Shown: positions 53,020 through 61,745, counted from the first letter of the stretch. The stretch is 64,000 nucleotides of DNA from Caldilineaceae bacterium (GCA_026645575.1 JAPKMW010000048.1:11572-75571); one strand, 5' to 3'. Notes: generated by a model not told the origin, from the sequence alone. Numbers and translations: made by a program.

Positions 53020-53313
53020 TCACTCCCCAACCAGCCGGCGACAATTCGATGAGCAATGCACCATGTTCGGCCCCACATAGTGCGGACACCCGGCCCGCGC
53101 ACAGCGCGCCGGCTCATATCCCGGCGGGCAACCAGGAAGAGAGCGACCGGCTACGCGCATCCAGTCGGCCGAGATTTGATTCCACTTGTAGATCGCAACA
53201 TGACCGCCATGTTGCCGGCATTCATTGCAAGCCGCCGCCCGGCTCCGGCTGCACTGTACGCGCCGCATTTCGTAGCGTTGCCGGCCTACAAAAACCGTTT
53301 TTGTTTTGCTCAT
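53020..53313 (-). CDS. Small Cys-rich zinc-binding protein (copy 2)
   Basis: The 97-residue protein (MSKTKTVFVG) shares YxxRRxQC, ACNECRQHGGHVAIYKW and C-x4-C...HCSSNCR with copy 1. Spacing between Cys residues differs slightly, so the split is old. GAGGTG lies upstream of ATG 53313; ATG 53319 and a longer frame to 53460 are possible. The unknown pair lies between recombinase 1 and the primase. Confidence 0.68.
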   Translation of the reverse strand: MSKTKTVFVGRQRYEMRRVQCSRSRAAACNECRQHGGHVAIYKWNQISADWMRVAGRSLPGCPPGYEPARCARAGCPHYVGPNMVHCSSNCRRLVGE

Positions 53314-53574
53314 CACCATCACCTCATGTTCAATTTCAGTACACCCTACATCCAACTTGCTTTCAATTGCTACCAGCAGCCCCCGGCGCGAACAGCGCCG
53401 GCCCCGCCCCGGCCATTTCGCTGGATATGCGAAAATAGCCTTTCTGCAATCTTTCTGCAACTGCTGCTACTCATCAAAGCAACAGGAAGGCCGCAGAGCG
53501 ATTATTTTAGTTTCGTTGACATAAACCACTATAGCCGCCACAAAAACACAATGGCGGCTCTCCTGTTGCCTCGC

Positions 53575-54606
53575 TTATCGGCCTACACGCTTCAACAACT
53601 CAAAAATCACACTATCCAGCAGCCCCGCCGACAACAGATCGTTAGCGTCGCGCTGTTTGCCGTCGATCTCTGGCGACTGGACAGGCAACGCGCCGGGAAC
53701 GGCCCCCAGCGCGGCCAGGGCGTCTTGTGGCTCATCAGCCCACACGATGACATTCTTGTACCGATTGGCAACAGTGCCAATCATGCTCCGGTTGTGGTCG
53801 GCGATATTGTTGCGCGGTCCGAAGCTGGCCACATCGACGGCGTACAGACCGTAAACGGATTGAAAAATCGAGATAGCGTTGATCTCACCTTCGACCAGGA
53901 ACAGCGTTTGCAACTCCCCTGGCCCTGCCTCTTTGCAATGCTGCAAGCCGAACAGGAATCGAACGCCGCCGCGCTTTTGGCCGAATCGACCAGCGCCGGG
54001 ATCATCTTTGCCAACTTCGATAAAACGATACTGGATCGCGGTCAGCTTGCGATTCTGCCAGGGCAACCACAGCGCCGGCATGAATCGGCCCGCTTTATCG
54101 TTCCAGGCATCACCATAGCCCAGGCCAAACGCCACCCTCATATCAGGCCGAATGCCCCGCCGGGCAAGATAGGCCCGCCCTGGCTCGCCGGCGGGATCAT
54201 CCTCGTCATAAAGCCGCGCCTGTGCGCGCTCTAGTTGCTGTAGCGCTTTGCGTTGCCATTCTGGGCTATTCCACGTCACCGCCGGCGCTTGCGCCTTGCG
54301 ATCAACCTCTGGGCGCGGTATAGAGGCAATGGCGCCGGCGTCAAGCATGGCTGACAGGGCGCGGATAGCGTCAGTTTTACCGCATTGGTTTGCGTGCATA
54401 TACCAGTCGATAGTGGAACCGCCCAACGCTTTGCCGTTGCGCCCGGCTTGGCTGTACCAGGTCCAGCTATTGTTACGGGTGAAAATCTTGAGGCTGTCAT
54501 GCTCGACGGTCGTCAAAGTATGGCCTTGCCCGGCCAGGGTCAGGCCGCTTTGAGCAATCAGTGATTCGATGGGGATTTCGGTTTTGATTCGGTCAAGGTC
54601 GATCAT
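53575..54606 (-). CDS. DNA primase-like protein with TOPRIM domain
   Basis: The 343-residue protein has a CHC2-like N-terminal part (about 1-95) in which the zinc Cys are not conserved, but SGLTLAGQGHTLTTVEHDSLKIF and GGSTIDWYMHANQCGKTDAI fit the phage/plasmid primase layout. The TOPRIM domain has LFLVEGEINAISIF (Glu239) and VIVWADEPQDAL. It probably makes primers for replication of the element. ATG 54606 has GGTGGG upstream. The neighbouring iteron region and VirE-type gene form the replication module. Confidence 0.82.
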   Translation of the reverse strand: MIDLDRIKTEIPIESLIAQSGLTLAGQGHTLTTVEHDSLKIFTRNNSWTWYSQAGRNGKALGGSTIDWYMHANQCGKTDAIRALSAMLDAGAIASIPRPEVDRKAQAPAVTWNSPEWQRKALQQLERAQARLYDEDDPAGEPGRAYLARRGIRPDMRVAFGLGYGDAWNDKAGRFMPALWLPWQNRKLTAIQYRFIEVGKDDPGAGRFGQKRGGVRFLFGLQHCKEAGPGELQTLFLVEGEINAISIFQSVYGLYAVDVASFGPRNNIADHNRSMIGTVANRYKNVIVWADEPQDALAALGAVPGALPVQSPEIDGKQRDANDLLSAGLLDSVIFELLKRVGR

Positions 54607-54908
54607 AGTGTCACCCACCCACCGCGCGCGCGGAAAATAATTTGGTAGTTATAGAAAAAGGCCAAAAAGGTCGTGTAGGTCGATCCAAACGCCTTTCTAC
54701 CACCTGTAAAAAGTGCGATCGACCTTTTTGGCAAGGTCGATCCAAATGTCCAATCAGGTCGATCCAAACGTTACCATCCCAGTCATTTGGATCAACCTTG
54801 ATCAACCTCAGGTCAAAAGGTTGATCAAGCAATTTACACCTATAAAACCATCCTTGGATCAACCTGATCAACCTTTTTAGGCTTTTTAGAACCTTCCACA
54901 AAAACATT
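54607..54908. repeat. Iteron-like cluster, candidate replication origin
   Basis: In this gene-free stretch the motif AGGTCGATCCAAA occurs at 54677, 54734 and 54756 (direct), with degenerate inverted or overlapping forms (AGGTYGATCMAA) near 54717, 54786, 54798, 54818, 54854 and 54865. The tracts TTTTTAGGCTTTTTAG follow. Spacing is irregular (about 20 and 57 bases). Placement between the primase and VirE genes suits an origin or Rep-binding site. Confidence 0.65.
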
Positions 54909-56447
54909 TTACGCGCGCGGGTCATTGCTCACCGCCTTTACCTGACCGTTCTTCTTGCGAATGCCCACGTACCCCCGCCGGGAAGGATTACGCTTGAAGA
55001 GTTTTTCCACTCCTAAACGTTGCAGTGTGGTCGATAGCGCCATCAAAAAAGCAGTGTCCGATGAAGGCCGCAATTTCGCCTGTTCGGCCAGGTGTTCAGC
55101 AATTTTGGTAGTGGTCATGAACCAGTCGTCATCGGTGATCACATCGTTCGTCAGCCGGCCCACCGGGATAATGTCGAAATGCTCCAATACGCGCTCTGCA
55201 TATGGATCTTCAATCTCGAATAGGGTGCAAATCTGTTCGTGAACCGACTTCTCCGAAGGGCAAAGCGCCCACGGTTCGCCGGCACGGTAGAGCGCATACG
55301 CTTGCGCCCATATCTGATTTACGTCGATCTTGGCGGGATATGCCCAATCGATTGTACTGAGGGTCAGCGGCCAAAAACGCCGGTTGCCAGTCGGGTCATT
55401 CAAAAAGCCATTTTCCATGTTCACTGTACCAATACAGCTTGCCAGCGCCGGCTTGCTGACGGTGTAACGGCCATAGGCGGGTCTGTAGGTGGCTTCCTGC
55501 AAGGTCAAGAAGGCTTTGAGCGCTTCGCGGTCGGCTTTGCGGATGGTCGCGCCCAATTCGCCAACCTCCCAAATCCATTTGGTTGTCAGCGTCTCCAAAA
55601 AATCTTTGTCCTCCGGTTTGATCGGCGCCTCCACTTGCAACCCAGGCAAAGGACAAAGCCACTGCACAAAATAGCTTTTGCCCCGGCCTTGCGCGCCATC
55701 AAGGATGAGCATAGCATTTTGGCCCTTGCGCGAATCGTAAACTTTAGCCACGGCCCCGATCAACCACCGGCGGAAAAATGCGTGAAATACCGTGCGTTTT
55801 GTCTGGTCGGCGTATACAACCGGCTCGTGAACGTCCGGTAGGTATTGGGATAGTGCAGCAATGTGATCGGCCCCGTCCCACTGTATGCCCTCCAAATACT
55901 CTTTGATCGGATGATAGCGATCTTCGGCTGCTCTGGTCACAAATGCGCGCCGCCCCACTTCGACATTGCGCAAGCCCAGCGCGTGAAGCTCGGACAGTAG
56001 CCGCGCTTCCGTCACATCATCAACCGGCGCGCCGTTGATCTCAACTTTGTTGGACAGGTCATTAAGCCGGAACGAATAACCCAGGCGTTCAGCCGCTTCC
56101 ACGTAGTGCTTCCACGTCACGTTTGCCGATTCGCTGATCGCGCCGGCCTTGGGTGTCTGGCGCGCCTTCACCGCCGGTCGTAAATCAGAATCGATCCAGC
56201 GGCCAGACAGGCCAGGAACAGCCGCACAAAACTGCGCAAATTGCACCTTGTCCAGTTCGGCCAGCGCATCGACCTCTTTCAGCACTGCCTGTTTCATCTT
56301 GTCGTGTGGAATATCAGCCAAGCGCGCCAAGATGGGCGCCACCAGGTCGGGCTGCTCGACCTCATCAACTGCCGGCGGCTCTTTTGATTCGGCTGGAAGC
56401 GGGACGATCATCGACTCAGCAATTAATTGCGCGTCAACATCAATCAT
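54909..56447 (-). CDS. VirE family (virulence-associated E) replication ATPase
   Basis: The 512-residue protein has an N-terminal part of about 200 residues with an RDxx-type small domain and then a P-loop: LDGAQGRGKSYF with Lys257/Ser258, TKWIWEVGELGATIRKADRE (Walker B/sensor-like) and NDPTGNRRFWPL, all marks of PF05272. Such proteins act as superfamily 3-like helicases or replication initiators on phages, plasmids and PICIs. GGGGGACGGAACC precedes ATG 56447. A candidate antisense RNA lies just upstream of its leader. Confidence 0.9.
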   Translation of the reverse strand: MIDVDAQLIAESMIVPLPAESKEPPAVDEVEQPDLVAPILARLADIPHDKMKQAVLKEVDALAELDKVQFAQFCAAVPGLSGRWIDSDLRPAVKARQTPKAGAISESANVTWKHYVEAAERLGYSFRLNDLSNKVEINGAPVDDVTEARLLSELHALGLRNVEVGRRAFVTRAAEDRYHPIKEYLEGIQWDGADHIAALSQYLPDVHEPVVYADQTKRTVFHAFFRRWLIGAVAKVYDSRKGQNAMLILDGAQGRGKSYFVQWLCPLPGLQVEAPIKPEDKDFLETLTTKWIWEVGELGATIRKADREALKAFLTLQEATYRPAYGRYTVSKPALASCIGTVNMENGFLNDPTGNRRFWPLTLSTIDWAYPAKIDVNQIWAQAYALYRAGEPWALCPSEKSVHEQICTLFEIEDPYAERVLEHFDIIPVGRLTNDVITDDDWFMTTTKIAEHLAEQAKLRPSSDTAFLMALSTTLQRLGVEKLFKRNPSRRGYVGIRKKNGQVKAVSNDPRA

Positions 56448-56515
56448 GGTTCCGTCCCCCTTTGATTTTGGAAAGCGACCGGAAACGGTATTGACGCGAA
56501 TTCAAAACCTGAGGA

Positions 56516-56608
56516 TTGACGGAAGTGGAAAAATCTGGTATCATAGTGTCACCTTGTTGATTTGAATTTGTACCAAAGGAAGAGCCGGCGCACCACCGCC
56601 GGCTTTTT
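56516..56608 (+). ncRNA. Candidate antisense RNA upstream of the VirE gene
   Basis: On the plus strand TTGACG (56516-56521) and TATCAT (56539-56544) are 17 bases apart, then about 40 bases later a stem GCCGGCG (56584-56590) and CGCCGGC (56597-56603) is followed by TTTTTC. This would give a ~55-60-base RNA starting near 56551, complementary to the leader of the minus-strand VirE transcript. Such RNAs control copy number in several plasmids; here this is inferred only from promoter plus terminator. Confidence 0.55.
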
Positions 56609-56787
56609 CATTTTGTCTGCGCATCAGTGGCCGCTCCGTTCTCAGCGAGATAGCGCCCCGCCAGTTTGATCGCATTAATGAGGCAATCTGTGATAGTTGC
56701 TCCCGGCCTGGGCGCCAGGGCCAGCAGATCCGCTTTCTCTGCCGGCGTCAATCTCGCTCTTAGTAGTTCCGTTCGCTTTTCTTGCAT
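56608..56787 (-). CDS. Small 59-aa protein, ribbon-helix-helix-like
   Basis: Frame from ATG 56787 (GGAG ten bases upstream): RTELLRARLTPAEKADLLAL, then APRPGATITDCLINAIKLAG, with the pattern of a small RHH protein, ending in AENGAATDAQTK. It is too short for common gene callers. It precedes the VirE gene on the same strand and might control replication. Confidence 0.6.
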   Translation of the reverse strand: MQEKRTELLRARLTPAEKADLLALAPRPGATITDCLINAIKLAGRYLAENGAATDAQTK

Positions 56788-56853
56788 AGTCGATTTGCTC
56801 CTGTACGTAAAAGTGATTTAGATCGCTGTCGGTAGTATGCGCCCGCCCCCGGC

Positions 56854-56883
56854 CTGAATTCCACCAATGATTATGGAATTCAG
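56854..56883. promoter_or_regulatory. 10-bp inverted repeat between small genes
   Basis: CTGAATTCCA (56854-56863) and TGGAATTCAG (56874-56883) are exact complements with a 10-base loop, about 67 bases before the 59-aa gene. An operator or short hairpin. Confidence 0.45.
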
Positions 56884-56901
56884 TCCGAAAGTCACGATTT
56901 T

Positions 56902-57123
56902 TTAAGGTTGGTGAGGATGCGCCAACCGCAACCCGTGCCGGCGTCGGCCAATGTCGGCGCGCACCTCTCTCGTTTCGCGCTGCCATTGGCGCGCCTCGGC
57001 TTTGGTCTGCTCGTCAATGTCTAGCAGCGCCGCCAGCTTTTCAGCCAGCGTCCGGCGTTGTGCCATGTCGTTGGATTCTGCGATCTGATAGATGAATGTA
57101 GCAATTTCTGATTTGTTTTGCAT
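56902..57123 (-). CDS. Small 73-aa protein, unknown
   Basis: A charged, helical protein beginning QNKSEIATFIYQIAESND and continuing AQRRTLAEKLAALLDIDEQT. AAAAAGGAGAATC before the ATG is a strong site. Its end is rich in Arg and His. I do not recognise it. It is co-directional with the FtsK and VirE genes. Confidence 0.55.
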   Translation of the reverse strand: MQNKSEIATFIYQIAESNDMAQRRTLAEKLAALLDIDEQTKAEARQWQRETREVRADIGRRRHGLRLAHPHQP

Positions 57124-57162
57124 GGTAGATTCTCCTTTTTGAATGCGTCTGAAAAGTGCCGG

Positions 57163-57486
57163 CTATCTCACCAACTTGACATTGACAAACTTGTACCGAC
57201 GATAGGTTACAGCCGGCCCGCCGTCGCTACCCACGGCGCCTTGTCGTTGCGTCAATGCCCACTTGAGCGCCGCAACTATCATTGCACCCATCAGCATGAC
57301 TAAGCCCCAATTCGACGCCAGCCATGCACCCCAGCCGCCGTTTGTGGTCGGTGTGGCCGTCTGCATGGTCGCCAACCATGCGTTGATCGTGTCGATGTTC
57401 TCATACCCCAAATAGCCACCCGCAAGCGCCACGGCGCCGACCAGGAAAGCCCATTCACCAAAGTTTGATTGTTGTTTCGTGTCCAT
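57163..57486 (-). CDS. Small two-helix membrane protein
   Basis: The 107-residue form from ATG 57486 (AGAGGAATC upstream) has two hydrophobic segments: EWAFLVGAVALAGGYLGY and GLVMLMGAMIVAALKWAL, joined by an Ala/Thr/Gly loop, and a basic tail. It may be a partner of the FtsK-like pump. No family recognised. Confidence 0.65.
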   Translation of the reverse strand: MDTKQQSNFGEWAFLVGAVALAGGYLGYENIDTINAWLATMQTATPTTNGGWGAWLASNWGLVMLMGAMIVAALKWALTQRQGAVGSDGGPAVTYRRYKFVNVKLVR

Positions 57487-57598
57487 TTTCGTCTGATTCC
57501 TCTCGCTGTATAAAATTCTTCTTCTTCTACCTAACATATACCTCTACTCGTGGTAGAGAATTGCAGAAGAGTGTCTTCCGAAGAAGAAGTAGAAGAAA

Positions 57599-58996
57599 TT
57601 AGCCCTTCACAATGGCGTCATAAACCGCCCGTGCAACTGTACTTTCCTTGCCAGCGTTGGGCGTACCATTGCCGAAAATCATCTCTACGATCATCCCCTT
57701 GGCGCGCTTGTGCGGCTCACCGTTTGCCGGGAACGCTTCTGCAAACTGCGGATGACGGCGCACGTTGGCAACGTGCCATTCTATCGGGCGTTCATGCAAT
57801 TTCTGTTGCGGCATGAACGCAGAACCCGCGCTTTCGTGCTGGTCGGTCGGCTCTACCATCTCAATTCTGAATGGCTCCACGTTGGCGTACATGGCGTTTA
57901 CAGCGTCGATGGCATCCCCCAGGGCGTCACCTTCCAACAGATAGCTTTGCCCACGCCCCACCCGGCCCCCGCCGATGATGGCGTTGAATGCGCCCAGGCC
58001 AGGTAATTCTTCGCACCCAACCCCACCCCGGCCCATGCCGATCTCTGATTCCTTGCTAGTCATCACTTGCAGACAGATCCGGCTTGTGCAGTTCGCCTTG
58101 CCGATGCTATCCAAAACTTCAATGGTCGGCTTTTGCGTACACATAATCACGTGGACATTTTTGGACCGTCCCACGTTGGTGATTGCTCTAATGTCGGCGT
58201 CAACCTGGTCGCCGGCCTCGCCCAGCACACCGCGCAGATCGGCGTATTCATCGACAATCAACAACACTTTTCGCTTATCTGGTTGGCGTTTGCGCCGCTC
58301 AAGTTCAGCTTTGACCGAAGCAATAGCCGCCGCGCACTCTGCCGGCTCGTTTACCATCGTTACGTGTGGTAGACCTGGTAACGCTGCCCACTCTTCATCA
58401 AACTTGGAATCGACAAAGACAATTTGCAACTGGTCAGGGCTGGTTGAGTAGCAGAGGGAGACAATTAGGTTTATCAATTCCACCGTCTTCCCGCTGCCAC
58501 TGGCGCCGGCAACCAGCACATGGCCCACATGGCGCTTACCAAAGTCCAACACTGCCGGCTTAGGTGGCATAGTGGTGTAATCCATCCCCAACAGCGCCTG
58601 GTAGGGCTGTAGGGCTTTCAGGTTGGCGTCAGACCACAGTAACGGGCGTGCGGGCAGTGGGTAGGGCAATTCAAGCGCCAGCATGGGCGTGCGCACGTTT
58701 ACGGATGTTTCCACGCCGCGCAACATAGAGATTGCAACGCTTAGATCCTGTTCGATGCTTTCGATACTGGCAATCTTCCCATAGGCCAGGAGCGGGTAAC
58801 GAATGAAGTTACCGGTATCACTGGCGACGATGCCGGCCACGTCGATGTTTGCCTTGACACACAGTTGCTCGAATCGCTCATGAATGACGCTCACCTCACG
58901 CGCCGCCACTTTGCCGAGACTGTATTCCTCGCTGCTCAGTTGTTCACCGTACATCTGGCGTAATGCCCAATCTATCAGTCGTTGCTTGATATTCAT
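57599..58996 (-). CDS. FtsK/SpoIIIE-type DNA translocase (TraSA-like)
   Basis: The 465-residue protein has Walker A GASGSGKT at 164-171, VFVDSKFDEEWAAL, Walker B VLLIVDEYADL (Asp249/Glu250), and NVHVIMCTQKPTIEVL and LPGLGAFNAIIGGG later on, as in FtsK-HerA motors. There are no membrane helices and no gamma domain, as in the Tra/TraSA proteins of actinobacterial integrative elements and Tn916 OrfB-like pumps. It likely drives DNA transfer between cells or segregation. AAAAGGGGTG sets the start. Confidence 0.9.
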   Translation of the reverse strand: MNIKQRLIDWALRQMYGEQLSSEEYSLGKVAAREVSVIHERFEQLCVKANIDVAGIVASDTGNFIRYPLLAYGKIASIESIEQDLSVAISMLRGVETSVNVRTPMLALELPYPLPARPLLWSDANLKALQPYQALLGMDYTTMPPKPAVLDFGKRHVGHVLVAGASGSGKTVELINLIVSLCYSTSPDQLQIVFVDSKFDEEWAALPGLPHVTMVNEPAECAAAIASVKAELERRKRQPDKRKVLLIVDEYADLRGVLGEAGDQVDADIRAITNVGRSKNVHVIMCTQKPTIEVLDSIGKANCTSRICLQVMTSKESEIGMGRGGVGCEELPGLGAFNAIIGGGRVGRGQSYLLEGDALGDAIDAVNAMYANVEPFRIEMVEPTDQHESAGSAFMPQQKLHERPIEWHVANVRRHPQFAEAFPANGEPHKRAKGMIVEMIFGNGTPNAGKESTVARAVYDAIVKG

Positions 58997-59063
58997 TGCT
59001 CACCCCTTTTGGTAGAGAAGAGAGTGGCGCCGACCGTTGCCGGCGCCATCCGGTTGTTATCGG

Positions 59064-60038
59064 TTACTGATCGGCTTGCGCCACGGTGTTGTTTGCCCCG
59101 TTTTCGGCCAAAAACTTGTTGATGTACTCAAGCCCCGTGTTGTTGCTTGGCTTGCCTAGGACCTCGACCAGCACGTAAGCCGGTCGCGCCGTGGGTTGTG
59201 CCACCGGTGCCGCCGCTTGCTGGGCTGGTCGCCGGGCAAAGACCGGCGTCGTTTGCGCCTGATAGGCTGGTTGGTTGCCGAAGCTCTCAGGAATTTGGTT
59301 TTGCACCAACGCCATATTCGGTTTGTCCCCGGGAATGACGAGGACAACGCCGGCGCGCACGTTGTTGCAATCGGCCAAACGGTTGGCGTTGCAGATAGCG
59401 CGCCACTTGTTGCTATCGCCATAACAGGCTTTGGCAATCTTAGCCAGGCTGTCACCGCTCTTGATCGTGTAGCTGCCACCACAAGCAACCGTGGCGTCCG
59501 TGGGCGTGTTGTCAGCAATGAAGGTGTTAATATAGGTCATGGCGTCATCCCGCGCGGCCAGGGCATTGACAGCGGCCACGGCTTGTTCGTTGGTCGTCAC
59601 CTGCACAGGAGCTTTGGACGCTGGAGACGGCGCGGGTTGCGAAGTGAAGGAAACAGCGCCGCCGGTTGTGTTGGGCTGGGCGTCCACCTTGAACGCTGCC
59701 GGCCCGACCAGGTTAGCGGGAAGTTCGCCGCCGTTCCACAGCAGGTTGTCAGCCATTGCGGTCAACTGGTCGGCCAGGGCAATGGTATTTTGTGCCGGTG
59801 CGCTTGTAAAAGCCGCTTGCAAACGTGGAAAAACGATGCCCAGCGCCACGCCATGCGCCAGGACAGCGACGATCACCATGAGGGACGGCGCCAGACTCCA
59901 CCCGGCCATTTTCGCTTTGCTGCCAGTGGCCGCTACAGCGTTAGCTTTACGGAACATCACGAAAACCAGCAGCGCCGCAGCGATGCCGCCAAAGAGAAGG
60001 TTTTGCATTAAGCCATCGAAAAAGCTATTCAGTGTCAT
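59064..60038 (-). CDS. LysM-domain membrane protein
   Basis: The 324-residue protein has two N-terminal hydrophobic helices (about 10-32 and 47-72), an Ala/Pro/Gln-rich region, and a LysM domain near 190-240: YTIKSGDSLAKIAKACYGDS and NVRAGVVLVIPG. LysM binds the glycan chains of the wall. A further Pro/Gln-rich stretch follows. It may anchor a transfer channel to the wall. It is 10 bases downstream of the wall hydrolase gene and likely co-transcribed. Confidence 0.85.
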   Translation of the reverse strand: MTLNSFFDGLMQNLLFGGIAAALLVFVMFRKANAVAATGSKAKMAGWSLAPSLMVIVAVLAHGVALGIVFPRLQAAFTSAPAQNTIALADQLTAMADNLLWNGGELPANLVGPAAFKVDAQPNTTGGAVSFTSQPAPSPASKAPVQVTTNEQAVAAVNALAARDDAMTYINTFIADNTPTDATVACGGSYTIKSGDSLAKIAKACYGDSNKWRAICNANRLADCNNVRAGVVLVIPGDKPNMALVQNQIPESFGNQPAYQAQTTPVFARRPAQQAAAPVAQPTARPAYVLVEVLGKPSNNTGLEYINKFLAENGANNTVAQADQ

Positions 60039-60048
60039 AGGTGTATCC

Positions 60049-61293
60049 TCACTTTACCAGTTTCAGAAAAGAAATCATGTCGTTTACCCGGTTGAACCAG
60101 GCCCGGCCATATTGCGGAAAGTTACTCTTAGTCCGATAGTCGGCAAACCGCGCCTGAATGACGCACTGCGCATTGTCGCCACACTGAGCAAGTAGCCCTT
60201 TGGCACTGCCCACACCGGCGTTAACCGCATGGTCAAAAACTGCAATGGCCGTTGCGGATGAAAGCCGATCCGCGCCGCTCGCTAACCAATAGCGTTGAAA
60301 GTAAATGACCTCCGCTTGCTGTTCGGTCAAATCCCGGCATACATCCCCAGGCCCAAGCCCACTGTCACGACGCCAGGCGTTGTAAGTGCCGTTGGTGATC
60401 CCCTTGAACGTCCTCACAGGGTCATGTACGCACCGGGCGCCCTCCCATCGTCGCATAAAGGCGTAAGCCGCTTTCCAGGTGTCACCACCGGCCACCGCCG
60501 CCGCCGACTGTTGACCAGCTTGCACCAGCATTCCTGGTAGAAACAGCAGCGCGAATATGGTCGCTACGGTTGCCGTTGTTGTGGTCGCCACAATGACGAC
60601 TCGCACCCACAAGCCGAACAGCCACCAGGCCAGCATAAGCAGCGTTACCAGGGCTGTAATCAGCGTTGCGAACTGTTCCGCCGTCATCGTCGCCAGAATG
60701 CGCCCCAGGACGTTCTGAGCGGTCGGTGTGGCCGTTTGTGTCGTTGCAACGCCCTGCGCAGCCACCGGAGCGCCCTTTGCCGTGCAAAAGTCACATTTGC
60801 GCATCAGCGCCGGGTCGAACAGTTGGTCGATGCGGTAACGGCCACCGCTGCCTCGGTGTATCTCCCAATGGACGTGCGGTCCGAATGAGGTTCTACCCGT
60901 CCAACCCATTTGGCCCAGCACCGTCCAGGCGTCTACTCGCTGCCCAACTCGCACGCGGATGCTACCGCTCATCATATGTCCGTACAGGCTCTTTAGGTCG
61001 CCATGATCCACCATCACCCAACACCCATAGCCGCCGGCGTTACCGCAGTTGGCGACGATGACCCGGCCCGGCCCCATGCTATAAATCGGACTGCCCAGCG
61101 GTGCGCTTATGTCCCAAGCGTCTACGCTCCCCCGTCTCAGGTGCATATGCTCGTCACTGGATAGCAATCGACTGGCAACCGGCGTCAACCAGCGATTGTC
61201 CCGGCTCGGTACACGCTGCCCATAATCGCTTTGGGCAATGGCCGCAGTGGGGAGAAGCATCATTAGCACAACTGCCAGAAGCAAGCGCTTCAT
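60049..61293 (-). CDS. Bifunctional wall hydrolase: M23 peptidase plus GH108 muramidase
   Basis: The 414-residue precursor has a signal peptide (1-20), an M23 domain (about 40-165) with DAWDISAPLGSPI and FGPHVHWEIHRGS (His140/His142), a hydrophobic double segment near 205-265 and a C-terminal GH108-like domain: AFMRRWEGARCVHDP, TFKGITNGTY, AIAVFDHAVNAGVGSAKGLL. In the M23 part the first zinc ligand is Asp58 or His51 rather than the usual HxxxD pair. The protein can cut both peptides and glycans, as VirB1-like enzymes of transfer systems do, to let DNA through the wall. Confidence 0.85.
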   Translation of the reverse strand: MKRLLLAVVLMMLLPTAAIAQSDYGQRVPSRDNRWLTPVASRLLSSDEHMHLRRGSVDAWDISAPLGSPIYSMGPGRVIVANCGNAGGYGCWVMVDHGDLKSLYGHMMSGSIRVRVGQRVDAWTVLGQMGWTGRTSFGPHVHWEIHRGSGGRYRIDQLFDPALMRKCDFCTAKGAPVAAQGVATTQTATPTAQNVLGRILATMTAEQFATLITALVTLLMLAWWLFGLWVRVVIVATTTTATVATIFALLFLPGMLVQAGQQSAAAVAGGDTWKAAYAFMRRWEGARCVHDPVRTFKGITNGTYNAWRRDSGLGPGDVCRDLTEQQAEVIYFQRYWLASGADRLSSATAIAVFDHAVNAGVGSAKGLLAQCGDNAQCVIQARFADYRTKSNFPQYGRAWFNRVNDMISFLKLVK

Positions 61294-61745
61294 CGGATTT
61301 CTACCCCCACAGTGTAAGCGCCACTCGTGCGCACCTCAAGCGCATAGTCGCCGTTCGCTGGTAGCTTTGACGCTGCCGTGTAGCCCGCTGCCAGTTGTTC
61401 AAAGAGCGGCTTACCATCCGGCCCGCTCAGGCTCACGATAGCCGTGCTATTGCTGGTCAAAGTGGTGGTGAAGGTTTGGCCCTGTGCGGCCCATAGCAGA
61501 TATTTCGTGCTTGTGCTGCCGGCCAGGGTTGCGCCATAGCTGCCCCGGTTGAAACGCACCCGAACCGGCTCACCGCCGATGGGCTGTAACGTTGGTGTGG
61601 CGACTACCGCCGGTCGTTGGTCGGCAATGGTCGCTGTCGGTGTGGTGGTTGCCAGGGTTGCCGGGTTGGGCGCCCCCACCGCACATCGTCCCACGGTCAC
61701 GGCTGCGAAGATGGCAAGCCCACCGATAAATAGAAATGCTTTCAT
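61290..61745 (-). CDS. Secreted or lipid-linked protein, PPC-like domain
   Basis: The 151-residue protein has a signal sequence (MKAFLFIGGLAIFAAVTVG), a Thr/Pro-rich linker and a beta domain with FNRGSYGATLAGSTSTKYLL, TFTTTLTSNSTAIVSL and YALEVRTSGAYTVGVEI, close to the bacterial pre-peptidase C-terminal (PPC) fold. Its stop overlaps the hydrolase start (ATGA). It may be exported with the hydrolase. Confidence 0.65.
   Translation of the reverse strand: MKAFLFIGGLAIFAAVTVGRCAVGAPNPATLATTTPTATIADQRPAVVATPTLQPIGGEPVRVRFNRGSYGATLAGSTSTKYLLWAAQGQTFTTTLTSNSTAIVSLSGPDGKPLFEQLAAGYTAASKLPANGDYALEVRTSGAYTVGVEIR

Noticed and set aside
53056..54234. 392-codon plus-strand frame across a Cys-rich gene and the primase
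   Set aside because: Both minus-strand genes have clear motifs and ribosome sites; the plus frame is compositional.
54611..54925. 104-codon minus-strand frame in the repeat region
   Set aside because: Its codons are made of the iteron-like repeats and it has no good start; it overlaps the VirE 3' end.
56675..56986. 103-codon minus-strand frame
   Set aside because: It overlaps two better-supported small genes with strong ribosome sites in another frame.
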